A stretch of 64,000 bases of DNA from Thermoplasmata archaeon (GTDB lineage Archaea > Thermoplasmatota > Thermoplasmata > Lutacidiplasmatales > SKW197), in contig JAVZCK010000003.1 of NCBI GenBank assembly GCA_038874435.1, forward strand, positions 62,001 through 126,000. The letters run 5' to 3'. The notes under the pieces are model-generated. The model was not told the DNA's origin. It made no database searches and worked only from the letters and a program-made list of their open reading frames with translations. Both the position numbers and the translations under genes were made by a program. Positions 47,701 to 55,431 of the stretch are shown here, piece after piece (the first letter of the stretch is position 1; every line of letters begins with the position of its first letter).

Positions 47701-50700
47701 ATAGCATCAGTAATTTCTTTTTCTATTGTCATCATGTGCTCTTGGATTTCCTTGTTTCCTTGCTCAATAACATTGTCGAGAATTTCTATTACTCTTGAAT
47801 ACTCTTCCCTTGTTAAATGCTCTTTTGCATCTAAGTAGCGATTTTCATAAATATGGAAATTTAGACCTAGGGCTTTCAATGCAGCGATGATTTTAACTGC
47901 ATCACTCGTCTTAGCATCTATGTTTTCCTCGATAACATTTCTCACATCTGTCGCGATTTTCCCTAGTTCTTTATTTGCCTCCTCTATTCTTCCTGCATTG
48001 AGAATTTCCTTTGATTTTGTAATTGTGTCTTTGATCTCTTCCCTTTTTCTAGCATCTCCAATCAACGACAATTGACTTTCAAATTCCACTATTGTTTTTG
48101 CAAGTTTTATCTTCAATTCCTGATTCAAATTTTCACCAAATGTCATAATGTTTTGTATATCTATTACCTCAAAATTTTCCTTGGCAGATAACATTCTTAG
48201 GTGGTTTTCCATCTTTCCCCAGTCCATCTTGAGATTGACAAACTCCTTTTTTGCGTTCTCCAGTATCTTTTCATTTTCGCGATTTTTTGCAACCATTTTC
48301 TCTTTCAGTATCTTTCGCAATTCCAGGTCGGTTTCGAGTGCAGAAACAAGATTCACTCTCGCTCTTTCTCTGAGTGTTGCAAGTTTTTCTATGAGGTCTG
48401 GTTGAGGATTATACTTCTCAAGTGCAGAGATTATTTTCTCCCAGTATTCTATTAAAGTCCCAACTTTTTCACCAAGCGCTTTTTCAGTGCCTTCCCTCGC
48501 AGAGAGTGTTGCACTCATTGCTTTCTGTATGTCTCCCTGTTTTAACTTTTCAGATGCAACATCAACCATAAACCTTATTTTGGAAATATCTTCGCCCTGT
48601 TTCTCTAGCACTTTAAGTTTCTCATTGGTTTCTTCAATAAGCTCTTCAACTTCCTTCTTTATTGCATTCTGGATATCGTTGCGAAGTTCTGTACCATATT
48701 CAAGGCCATTTTTCCAGTCATTAGCACTCATGTAACTCTGGTATATGTCTACTCGCTCAGCATAAGGCGTGGTATCTATATTGAAACTCCTGAGCGTTTT
48801 TAACCCTTCATGGATTCCAGTTAGCATATCTGAAAGATATTTTTCAAAAATTCTCACGTAATTTCTGTAAACAGGATAGGAAGATTCTATTGCTTCGAAA
48901 TACCTTTTTCCTTCGATGAGTCTTTTTATATTTTCTAATGCTGTAGCGTCAAATGTCACATCAATTCCGTATTTGCCACCTGTTTCTGATAGGAAAGAGA
49001 GTTTTTCTAATATCTTGTGTGCCTCTTCACGTGTGCGTTCATCTGTTTCAGCCAGCATGTTTACGATTTCTATCAAAGCTTCATACATTCTGTTTGTGCT
49101 AGCGAGCATCCTTGCATTTTCCAATCTTTCCCTGTAGCCATACCCAAGTCCAAATCTTTCCATAGAAAGGACACGTGCCTCTGTGACTTTGTACAAATTC
49201 AACCACTGAGATGCCAGGCGGTCGGTCACCTCCTCAATCAACTTATAGAGCGTTTCCACTATTTCAAAAGATTTTCCTTCGGACTTGAGTGAATCTAGAA
49301 CATTGATTTCTTCCTCAACATCCTTACACTCCATTCCTAGTGTTTTCATCGTAGCAATGCACTTATGCAGTGTGTTCTCCATCTTGACTGATGCGTCTGC
49401 AAATACTACTTTAATGATTAGGTTATTTGCAAAGACAATTTTTTCATGGGCTTTTACCACATTGTTTCGTCGCAGTAAACTCTCAGCATCATTTACATAT
49501 GTTTGCACTTCTCCTACATCTATTTTTTTATCGATTGCAGAGTTGATCAGATTTTTCAAGTTAGCAAGTTCTTTGCTCACAAAGTCCGTGAGTGAGGTAG
49601 CCATCACCTTTTTTATCTCTTCAATTTTAAGATTTGCCTCACCGTATTTTTTTTCCTGAATCGCACCCTTCACCCACTCAATCTGGCTCTTTATCTCCCC
49701 CACATTAAATCCAATACTTTCTGCAATCTCCACACTTGCATTAATTTTAGAAAGTTTCTCGTTTAAGAGCGTGATTATTTCTTTTTCAATATTTCCCTCA
49801 ATTTCAGTTATAGATGTGTAAATTTCCTTTGCATTTTCAAGTGTAACATTCTTTATTAGGGCTCCAATTTCCTTAGATGACAATCCCCTTAAGCCCATCT
49901 CCTGGGCAGCTGTGTTTATCGGGCGCAGATTTTCTCGCACTCTCTTTTTGACAAAATCAATAACACTCTTTTCCAGATTCTTGCTGAACTGATTATAATA
50001 CTCCATTGCCTGTTCCCATTTTGAGTCACTAATTGCTTTCATTACCTCTTTGAACTGTTCTTTTTCAACTGATAGGTCCATCTCAGGTATTGCCATGTCG
50101 ATTTTTCTGTTTCCTTCTTCTACTATTTTCTCAAATGCCATTCGCAACTTTTCGTTCGTATCTTTGAGGAAATGCTCAATCTCCTTGATACAGTCCTCTG
50201 CATCGGAATACCCTGTGCAGTTTATTTTTGGAATCTGAAACTCCAAATTGAGCATTGCCTTGAAGTTTACCAACCGACTAAACGAGCTAAGTTTTTTTTC
50301 TATAACAATGTTCATGTCCTCAGCAAAGACCTTTTCGAGGTCCAGAGTTTCGTGGAGTAACTCAAAAGCGTCGCTTGAATCTTTTCTGCGTTTGATGTCT
50401 TCTAATTTTGCAACGAATTTGCTTTCTGGCAACTCGCTGAGGTAAGCAGCAAGTTTTTCGGCATCTGCTAGTTTCTTCTCAACTTCTACAATCACCACAG
50501 CATTAATTCCATCGATTGCATTTTTGTAATGTGAAACCGCTGTTGCAAAATTTTCCTTTGCAATCTCTTTCTCTGCAATGGACACTAAGCGTTTCACTCC
50601 AGGCACTTCTATCCCATACTTTTCAGCATCTTCAATTTTCTTTTCAAGTACAGTCTTCATTGAAGTAAGAACCTCGTCCCTAATCTTCACAAAATTGTCC

Positions 50701-51992
50701 TTAATCTCTGTGAGAATTGCATTCGCTTCACTATACTTTTTCCTTTCTACGAGTTTCTTTGCCTCTTCGACTCTTGCCCTGAATTTTTCCACGACTTCTT
50801 GAGGGATTGCAGTTTCGCTAGATAAAAATGATTCTACATTTGAGATTATGCTATTCAGTTTGTTTTCCGTAGCGCTGTAAATGTAGCTCTTTGCAAGCAA
50901 AATGTTATCCAGAGCTTCACCGTACTTTCGCTCTTCCCAGAACTTCTCGGCATCAACTAGTAAGTTTTCTGCATCACTTGTATTTATATCAAATTTCTTT
51001 CCCTCCTCCATTTTTTCCTGTACATATGCAACCTGGGTTTTGTAATAAACGGCTGCACTTTGGACATAGTTTTCACTATTTCCGAAAAGGTTGTCAAATT
51101 CTACGAGTGCCTGGCTTCCCTCGGTAAGGTAGGACTGGAGCATGAATGAATATGCAGATGCGAGTGCAAGTGCCTCCTCATATCTACCGCTCTCAGTAAG
51201 GATTGCGATGTTTTTTCTCGCATCTAAGTATGGCACTTCTTCCCTTCTCTCATAATAAAGTTCTGCTGTTGCTTCTATTTTTTTCTCTTCACTTTCAACA
51301 GCAGTGAGGTAATACTTTGCAGCCCTGACTCTGTCTATGATTTCTGTGCACCGTTTAACTGCATCCCTGTAATTTCCCTCTGCAATAAGCGATTTTACAC
51401 CAGCCATTTCCCCATCAAATACTGTTCTCAACACTTCCTGTTCTTCAAGTAACTTTGAAATTTCATTTACGAAATTCACGGCCTTCTCATACTCTTCCAT
51501 TAGAATACTTTCTATCTTTAGAAGTTTATCAGCAAGCCGCTCTGCTTCTGCATACTTCTCGAAACTTATATTGTTCTCAATCTCAGAGAGCATTTCCTCA
51601 ACCTTGGGATGGGTTTTCACCCCTCTCTCTTTAATTTCCTCCCATTTCTTTCTGCATTCTTCTAGCTTTTCCTTTGCAATTTTTTCCAGCATTTCTCTAT
51701 CTTTCTTTTCTTCTTTTTCTTCTTTGCTGGTAAGTTTTTCCACCACGCTAAGAAGCTTTTTTCCCTCGGACATCACCTTTTCATAGGAACCTTTCTCATA
51801 CAGTTTAATGATTGTGGAATAAATTTTTTCGATTTTTTCAATATTTTTTATCCCTTTTTCTCTGACAGAGTTTACCTGAGCCTCCAATTTTTCCATCATC
51901 TCCTTTGCTTCTGCAGCTTTCTCATTCTCCTTATCTTCCTGATGCTGTTTCGCAATAAAAACTGACACTACAGTTAATAGGAGCTTCGCCAT
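41772..51992 (-). CDS. Giant helical-repeat protein (about 3,406 residues)
   Basis: This single intact frame covers one sixth of the window. After a short hydrophobic start (MAKLLLTVVSVFIAKQHQED) and a Lys/Glu-rich helical region, almost the whole chain consists of divergent all-helical units. From 47864 to the end about 33 units follow one another, nearly all exactly 62 residues. Unit pattern: hydrophobic at 1, Ser/Thr at 4, Leu at 10, Ala at 13, Leu/Ile at 17, Lys/Gly at 20, Tyr/Phe at 22, Ala at 25 and Gly at 62 (for example IDISKHEHLLHKAKDRLDAG then KYSEAKF). The Ala..Leu..Tyr..Ala core is TPR-like, with a longer second helix. There is no catalytic motif. AGGTGGA 5 nt before the ATG sets the start. 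It is probably an extended structural or scaffold protein; its family is unknown to me. Confidence 0.85.
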   Translation of the reverse strand: MAKLLLTVVSVFIAKQHQEDKENEKAAEAKEMMEKLEAQVNSVREKGIKNIEKIEKIYSTIIKLYEKGSYEKVMSEGKKLLSVVEKLTSKEEKEEKKDREMLEKIAKEKLEECRKKWEEIKERGVKTHPKVEEMLSEIENNISFEKYAEAERLADKLLKIESILMEEYEKAVNFVNEISKLLEEQEVLRTVFDGEMAGVKSLIAEGNYRDAVKRCTEIIDRVRAAKYYLTAVESEEKKIEATAELYYERREEVPYLDARKNIAILTESGRYEEALALASAYSFMLQSYLTEGSQALVEFDNLFGNSENYVQSAAVYYKTQVAYVQEKMEEGKKFDINTSDAENLLVDAEKFWEERKYGEALDNILLAKSYIYSATENKLNSIISNVESFLSSETAIPQEVVEKFRARVEEAKKLVERKKYSEANAILTEIKDNFVKIRDEVLTSMKTVLEKKIEDAEKYGIEVPGVKRLVSIAEKEIAKENFATAVSHYKNAIDGINAVVIVEVEKKLADAEKLAAYLSELPESKFVAKLEDIKRRKDSSDAFELLHETLDLEKVFAEDMNIVIEKKLSSFSRLVNFKAMLNLEFQIPKINCTGYSDAEDCIKEIEHFLKDTNEKLRMAFEKIVEEGNRKIDMAIPEMDLSVEKEQFKEVMKAISDSKWEQAMEYYNQFSKNLEKSVIDFVKKRVRENLRPINTAAQEMGLRGLSSKEIGALIKNVTLENAKEIYTSITEIEGNIEKEIITLLNEKLSKINASVEIAESIGFNVGEIKSQIEWVKGAIQEKKYGEANLKIEEIKKVMATSLTDFVSKELANLKNLINSAIDKKIDVGEVQTYVNDAESLLRRNNVVKAHEKIVFANNLIIKVVFADASVKMENTLHKCIATMKTLGMECKDVEEEINVLDSLKSEGKSFEIVETLYKLIEEVTDRLASQWLNLYKVTEARVLSMERFGLGYGYRERLENARMLASTNRMYEALIEIVNMLAETDERTREEAHKILEKLSFLSETGGKYGIDVTFDATALENIKRLIEGKRYFEAIESSYPVYRNYVRIFEKYLSDMLTGIHEGLKTLRSFNIDTTPYAERVDIYQSYMSANDWKNGLEYGTELRNDIQNAIKKEVEELIEETNEKLKVLEKQGEDISKIRFMVDVASEKLKQGDIQKAMSATLSAREGTEKALGEKVGTLIEYWEKIISALEKYNPQPDLIEKLATLRERARVNLVSALETDLELRKILKEKMVAKNRENEKILENAKKEFVNLKMDWGKMENHLRMLSAKENFEVIDIQNIMTFGENLNQELKIKLAKTIVEFESQLSLIGDARKREEIKDTITKSKEILNAGRIEEANKELGKIATDVRNVIEENIDAKTSDAVKIIAALKALGLNFHIYENRYLDAKEHLTREEYSRVIEILDNVIEQGNKEIQEHMMTIEKEITDAIEIMKKLEIDPTEINQKHEVIKENAANRDFETVAKVHQELKAKITKTMEENLLSAINQCDLLIEFAVGIGIDVSHPKELLNKGKIRFASKMYVQAKNLITKALSTTEDTVRRYIANEINMIAPQIEMLALLGIPAEEHRNMLEEAKRKLDVKDYMGAQSISVKLKKQVEDILEENSSKLLGEIRACIEKGTQIGADTTLFERMYLTAQAFINGRNYEGLVSLAKDAKNKFIEVANEVFKTHIETFGRWLDILALHGISNDNYVEIKNMAMNTFEAGNTTEAAKIIKNALNDMEITVRDNILKTKEDIDAKTHFLKRYGVQVSPIEVAVKNIIGDIEKRDYIEARNHIEQANKAISQVAETKARELLSSLKEYTERLKKSGVPVIDRSSEIQILITAGKHFEAITRFEEILTEVNNNYSKHILEVVEETESYINTSGKLLASTENFIDTLNQVRYLVNTNAYDDAHKIAIQVRQHVTSQIEGKINGTINEGLGYIERFKTLGPEILSAAIVLNNASLSLSQKKYNEAYNLALEAINKIMTSVREYTTHEIEDYKSFIADCERIGIDVTKFREGVVRAERLLKDNRVVETYYTIKETKKLGDESMSTYLASRVNDTIAKIDEAERLGVDTVKVIQLKNRVVAVQKSPNVLDALRELKNIEQDTTNAAEEKVKEVYEGINEIYSYFTNVGLELSEARRLLTTGSQNIASKNLVEAMAVLIECESLVVESVEKHINSELAKWQKFLVFLMKVIPEFSSLVEQIKKVQDLLVVKEYKKAHATLNELSNAILKNVNEKLLPAIDAKLRDVGDVRKIGVDTAKVEVMMRDARDAFSAGEYLKGKDIFENASIQFDSLLAAHSNNEIEILSKNLEVARMLGMDTTQYTSILPQLKSMISSGRYKEALFQISSLQNELYGKLKSVIEKNIAKCIEEIEAASELNIDFSEVNALLESAAMKMKYMDMMSAYQMVTKAKELIPQIVRSQIAKEIEMQLERGSRLRERGIDISKHEHLLHKAKDRLDAGKYSEAKFLVVRYMNSILPVLEENFDKSIDYLRATINTAKEIGIKVEGEDVLWTEIKSHIASGDYIGANELIEVYQSNLIERIENTIKAELQKFSTLLEIATAYKCPVSTISEAYARIQMEFQNKKYVNTLKQSKENIEYLEEILKERASIEFKNLEGEIKEYASHNVDTSVAEKVLEEAKKRLAEKNYSLAFESITHARHNLEQNAIEFEKKIIDDVQRLVENAAEMRINIDQGIVIFNNGRELYNTGKLLEALNPLVTAREKITQTIKTELRSRIETMQSTLELGREMKIDISEIERNLQSAQKSLLINSFDETHKFITAATSKFVTIATATLGTEISKVEAIINVGEAIGCNLSLNRKEILKAKEMVVNKEFAGAKNHIDDLSAKTKKTVSARVLEEINGARAILNLAKRFGLEVGKQEEVLKSAEDLVRKERYQEAYNHAIETKAYLVNSVVKFLNAEISTVNGLLNVSVSIGVPELSRARENIDEGLRKLHEMDFEGAYAKLDAARTHIITNATEYLNALLKDAENILADAKAIEAVVSEELYAEIETAKTHINQQRFREARDIALGVYEKGLNIAREKLQERINTLNSLLELTKNFGIPVETAPETMKTIAELTSTKNFKGANKKCLELTKKVSDLLQNYCETQILNTAKLVDLGESIGIKMLELKRSVEGTWGLLRNKQYLEVVKLTNDVQSKIHGMLDRFVTDEVQRIQNDIKYAESIGANAAKVKELLESAQIKHREKDYTAAHRTLQDTEAALGKVLVRHISDSMSVARLTYDIGLRIGVDLADINEKFKEIENLTNEKKFKDAYFTVVETRKNIILRIENYMNDALNEVNQKIDTASELGVDVTNARAMFEIAKNTIRGKDYLEAKKILGKIEENVDTLCRNNLLEEYDRIMKAVEEFRAKNVDVSDVVSGLERVKSRIDKKLYVEAKLALETVRAKMRTIERIVKLGV
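41775..47864 (-). repeat. Array of about 33 protein repeats with a 62-residue (186-bp) period
   Basis: Unit starts counted directly from the translation: LNFHIY and IDPTEI from 47864, five units of exactly 62 from 47492 (IDVSHP, IPAEEH, ADTTLF, ISNDNY, VQVSPI), three of 61, 59 and 63, then 22 full units from 46013 (IDVTKF onward), of which 21 are 62 and one is 64, and a final partial unit ending in KLGV. The units are so diverged that no DNA-level tandem repeat is visible. Less regular units continue further upstream in the gene. Confidence 0.88.
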
Positions 51993-52062
51993 ATTTCCAC
52001 CTGTTTCCCGCACCATCAGATATACTCTCACTGAATTTAACCTTTCCTATCGATTTTAGGCA

Positions 52063-52470
52063 TTACTTCCACTTGCTTTTGCCCTCAACAAACTCTTTTT
52101 TCCATATGGGAACTTTCTGTTTCACTAATTCCAGCACATCTCTGCAGGCTGCGAACCCTTCACTTCTATGTGGAGCAAAGACAACTATATAGAGTGTAGG
52201 TTCACCTGGTTTAAGGGTTCCAATTCTGTGATGGATATAGATCGCGTCAACTTTTTGTTCTTTGGCGACTGCATTGCAAATTTCCTTTAATTCCTTTCGT
52301 GCCATTTTGTCGTAGGCAGTGTACTCCAGTTTGTCCACCTTTTTTCCGTCGTCTCTTCCCCTGACCACCCCAATGAATACAACACAAGCACCACTTGTTT
52401 CTGGCACATTTGATAAAATCCTTTCCAGAGAAAATTTTTTTCTACCGATACTCACCTTGACAATTGCCAT
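52063..52470 (-). CDS. moaE: Molybdopterin synthase large subunit MoaE
   Basis: With MoaD this inserts the dithiolene sulfurs into cyclic pyranopterin to make molybdopterin (or tungstopterin). Its 135 residues include VVFIGVVRGRDDGKKVDKLE, YTAYDKMARKEL, YIHHRIGTLKPGEPTLYIVV, FAPHRSEGFAACRDVLELVK and QKVPIWKKEFVEGKSKW with the active-site lysines. It starts on the base after the MoaD stop. It lies inside the coiled-coil/giant-protein run, 70 nt before the giant's ATG. Confidence 0.93.
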   Translation of the reverse strand: MAIVKVSIGRKKFSLERILSNVPETSGACVVFIGVVRGRDDGKKVDKLEYTAYDKMARKELKEICNAVAKEQKVDAIYIHHRIGTLKPGEPTLYIVVFAPHRSEGFAACRDVLELVKQKVPIWKKEFVEGKSKWK

Positions 52471-52710
52471 TCAACCACCACTGACTGGAGGTAGAAGGGC
52501 AATTTCGTCACCCTCTTCTACTACCTCATTCTCATCAGCATAAGCTCTATTTTTAGCCACAATTATCTCCGCCTGTTTCATGTCAGGGTACTTTTTGTAA
52601 ATTATACCCAGAAGTTCTCTAATCCTTATTTTTTCCTTTACTTCAATTTTTTCGTTTTCCTTTCCAGCAATATCTCGCAACCCCGCAAAATATTTTACAG
52701 TGACTTTCAT
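52471..52710 (-). CDS. moaD: Molybdopterin synthase sulfur carrier MoaD
   Basis: This is a 79-residue ubiquitin-fold protein (MKVTVKYFAGLRDIAGKENE) ending in the thiocarboxylate-forming di-glycine tail (EIALLPPVSGG). It delivers sulfur to MoaE; archaeal members of this fold can also act as protein modifiers (SAMPs), which cannot be judged from sequence alone. It is preceded by GATGGTGG and abuts moaE. The upstream coiled-coil gene ends 21 nt before it. Confidence 0.92.
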   Translation of the reverse strand: MKVTVKYFAGLRDIAGKENEKIEVKEKIRIRELLGIIYKKYPDMKQAEIIVAKNRAYADENEVVEEGDEIALLPPVSGG

Positions 52711-52731
52711 GTTTCCACCATCTCCCCTGTC

Positions 52732-55410
52732 CTACTTAAGCAATTCCTCGATGCTCTTTTTCATCTTCTCCACATATTCTCTCCTTTCTTCTAGCATCTT
52801 CTCTTTTCTCTTCACATCTTCTATCATTGCCTCTACTTCTGCCTCTCGCTTTGCAATCTGCTTTTCCCGCTGTTTAATCTCCTTTTCAATTTTTTCAAGT
52901 TCCTTTTCCCTGTTAGTCAATTGAGCACTCGCTTCCTCCAGTTCCTTTTCCCGCTTCGCAATTTTTTCTCGTTCAGACCGTAGCATCGCTTCAACAGAAG
53001 CCATTCCCTCCTTTTCCTGCTTCTTCAACTTCATTTCAAGAAGCTCAATCTGTTTTTCCCGTTCCTTCAAACTCTCCATTTCCTCCGCTATTTTTTTCTT
53101 TATCTCCTTTTCCAGTTGCTCCTCTTTTTCTGCAAGTTCTTCCTCCTTCTTTGTGAGCTCCCTCTCCTTCTTAGCCAGTTCATTTTTCTCCTTTCTTAGG
53201 GCTTCGTCAACTCTCTTCTTAATCTCTGCATCTGCATCAGCAAGTTTCTGCATCTCCTCCTGCAACCTCTTCCATACCTCAGCCAGCTCCGCCTTTTCAG
53301 AGAGCACTTTTGCTCGTAGTTCCTCAAGCTTCTCATCTTTTTCCGCCACCTCTTTTCTTTTCACATCAAGTTCTCTCTCCAGATTTCTAATCTGGTTTTC
53401 CCTTGCTTCTAGCTCCTTAGCCCGTTTCCGCAAGTCATTTTCAAGTTCTTCCTTTTCTTTGGCTAGAAGTTCTTTTTCCTCCCGTATTTTTGTGAGAATT
53501 TCCTCATTTCTCCGCTGTTCCATTGTTTTTGCATACTTCATCAGAGCAATAGCTGCCTGTTTTATCTCATCAAGCTCTGCCTCTTTTTTCTCAAATTCCT
53601 CCTCAAGAATTTTTTCACGTTGGAGAAGCTCGTTATACTTCTTTCTTTCTGATGCCAGTTGATTTTCAATTTCCTGGAGTTCGAGTTCTTTTTCGTGAAT
53701 TTTTTCTGCTTCTTTAGCCAGTTCTTTCTTTTTTGCTTCTATCTCGTTGAGGGCGCTAACTACATTCTCAGCTTCTCTGTCCAACTGCAGTTCTTTCCTG
53801 TGCAACTCCTCCTCCTTCCGTTTCAACTCAATCTGGAGAGCATCAAGCATTGAGGTCTTTGCTGTTAACTTTTCCATTTCTTCGGCATATCTTCTTTCAA
53901 GCCCCTTAATTTCGTTTTCCTTTGATGAAATAGCTTTCAATTTTGCGCTTATGTCCGCATCCTTCATCTCAAGCTCTCGTTTCAATTTCTCTATTTCACT
54001 TTTATCCTTGTCTAAACGTTCAGAAAGTTCTCTCAATCTTCTATCTTCTGCTTCAAGCCGTGCAGTTTCCCGTTCTATGTTTCTCCAGACACGATTAACT
54101 TCATCTTTCTCCATTCCAATCTTACTTTCTAGATTTTTCAGATTTCTCTCTCGCTCTTCAAGTCCCCTCATTTTCTGCGTCACTTCTTCTGCTTCGCTTT
54201 CAAATGCCTTAATCTTCAAATCCAGTTCTCTTTTTTCCCTCCCTACCTCTTTTTCCATCTCCTCAATTTTTCTTTCCCTTGTGTCCAGTTCTTTTTCTCT
54301 TTCTTCCCACTTGCTCCTCTCTTTTTCAACCTTTATCTCCTTCTCCTTCAACTCTTCCTCCCTTTTCTTCAGCTCAGATTCCAACTTGCCTAACCTAGCT
54401 TTTTCAATTCCAATTTCCTCTTTTTCCGCATCCAGATATTTTCTTTCTTCCTCAATTTTTTCCTGCATTTCTTTTATCCTGCGTTTTTCCTCCTCCAGTT
54501 TTCCATAAGCGTTCTCCAATTCTCCCTTTGCAATTTCCACCTCACGTTCTTTGCGTTCCAGCAAGTTTTCTCGCTTCTTTAACTCTTCCAGTTTTCGATT
54601 GTACTCCTCGTTCAGTTTCTCAATCTTAAGTTCTGCATCTCTTAGGTTTCTCTCCTTCTCCTTGATTCCTCGAAATGCCTCGCTAAGTTCCTTCTCACGA
54701 GTATGAAAACTTCGTTGTTTTGTCTCTATTTCTTTCCTTGCATTTGAAATCTCCGCCCATGCCTTTTCTACATCTGCCTCCCGCTTCTTTAATTCCTTTT
54801 CCATTTCGATTAGATTGGCACTTTCTCTTCTCATTTCGTCCAGTTCCTTTCGCTCTCTCTCAATTTTTTCTTTTTCACTTTCAACTCTCTCTTTTTCTTT
54901 CTTCAGTTCCTCTCTACCTCTATCAATTTCTGTTTTTGCTCTCTCCACTTCTTTCTTTTGCTCCTCGATTTCTCTCAAAAGATTTTCGTATTCTCCTAGC
55001 TTAGCATTCACCTCCGTTTCTTTTTCACTGAGCCTCTTTTTCTCTTCCTCAATTTTTGCCTTTTCCAACTCAATTTCTTTTTCTTTCTCGGCTAGGGTTT
55101 TCTCCACTTTTTGCACACGTTCTTTCTCATTTTCCAGTTCCACTTCTTTCGAAGCAATCTCTTTTTCCTTCTTCGCAATCTCTTTCTCTTTTTCTTCCAG
55201 TGTTTTTTCTTTCTCACTTACCTTCTTTTCTCTTTCAACAATCTCCTCCTTTAACTTAGCAATCGGCGAGAGTCCCATCTCTACCTTCTGCTCTTTTTTC
55301 TCTGATTCAACCTCTGGAGACTGAGTACTCTTTATGAGGCCTTTTGTAACCTCTTCTTCAGGTTTTGTCTCTTCTTCGAGTTTTGCCCTTGCTTTATCTC
55401 TGAGCCCCAT
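52732..55410 (-). CDS. Long coiled-coil protein with MGLRDKA(K/R) head
   Basis: This encodes 892 residues. The first ten residues (MGLRDKARAKLEEE type) match the head of the neighbouring 247-residue protein. A linker follows to about residue 55, then about 830 residues of almost unbroken heptad-rich Glu/Lys coiled coil (EKEKEIAKKEKEIASKEVEL and similar) containing almost no Pro or Gly. If extended, this would be a rod of roughly 0.12 micrometre. It ends MKKSIEELLK and lacks the LLGELPD tail of its neighbours. The start at 55410 follows AGGTGGAAATA, the same leader as the giant gene; a GTG at 55419 is part of that site. It is likely a structural protein; it could also be called SMC-like by low-complexity similarity, but has no ATPase heads. 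Confidence 0.8.
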   Translation of the reverse strand: MGLRDKARAKLEEETKPEEEVTKGLIKSTQSPEVESEKKEQKVEMGLSPIAKLKEEIVEREKKVSEKEKTLEEKEKEIAKKEKEIASKEVELENEKERVQKVEKTLAEKEKEIELEKAKIEEEKKRLSEKETEVNAKLGEYENLLREIEEQKKEVERAKTEIDRGREELKKEKERVESEKEKIERERKELDEMRRESANLIEMEKELKKREADVEKAWAEISNARKEIETKQRSFHTREKELSEAFRGIKEKERNLRDAELKIEKLNEEYNRKLEELKKRENLLERKEREVEIAKGELENAYGKLEEEKRRIKEMQEKIEEERKYLDAEKEEIGIEKARLGKLESELKKREEELKEKEIKVEKERSKWEEREKELDTRERKIEEMEKEVGREKRELDLKIKAFESEAEEVTQKMRGLEERERNLKNLESKIGMEKDEVNRVWRNIERETARLEAEDRRLRELSERLDKDKSEIEKLKRELEMKDADISAKLKAISSKENEIKGLERRYAEEMEKLTAKTSMLDALQIELKRKEEELHRKELQLDREAENVVSALNEIEAKKKELAKEAEKIHEKELELQEIENQLASERKKYNELLQREKILEEEFEKKEAELDEIKQAAIALMKYAKTMEQRRNEEILTKIREEKELLAKEKEELENDLRKRAKELEARENQIRNLERELDVKRKEVAEKDEKLEELRAKVLSEKAELAEVWKRLQEEMQKLADADAEIKKRVDEALRKEKNELAKKERELTKKEEELAEKEEQLEKEIKKKIAEEMESLKEREKQIELLEMKLKKQEKEGMASVEAMLRSEREKIAKREKELEEASAQLTNREKELEKIEKEIKQREKQIAKREAEVEAMIEDVKRKEKMLEERREYVEKMKKSIEELLK

Positions 55411-55431
55411 TATTTCCACCTGTTAAAGGAG

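Noticed and set aside
53153-55324. Long Ser/Phe-rich plus-strand open frames opposite the coiled-coil genes
   Set aside because: They are antisense readings of Glu/Lys-rich codons (GAA/AAG become TTC/CTT), which gives stop-free low-complexity frames without promoters or ribosome sites.
52732-55410. Apparent tandem DNA repeat in the long coiled-coil gene
   Set aside because: The repetition comes from heptads rich in a few codons; there is no fixed DNA period, so it is protein-level bias and not a satellite.
52732-55410. Reading the long coiled-coil protein as an SMC or Rad50 ATPase
   Set aside because: No Walker A, Walker B or hinge is present at either end or in the middle; similarity would be from coiled-coil composition only.
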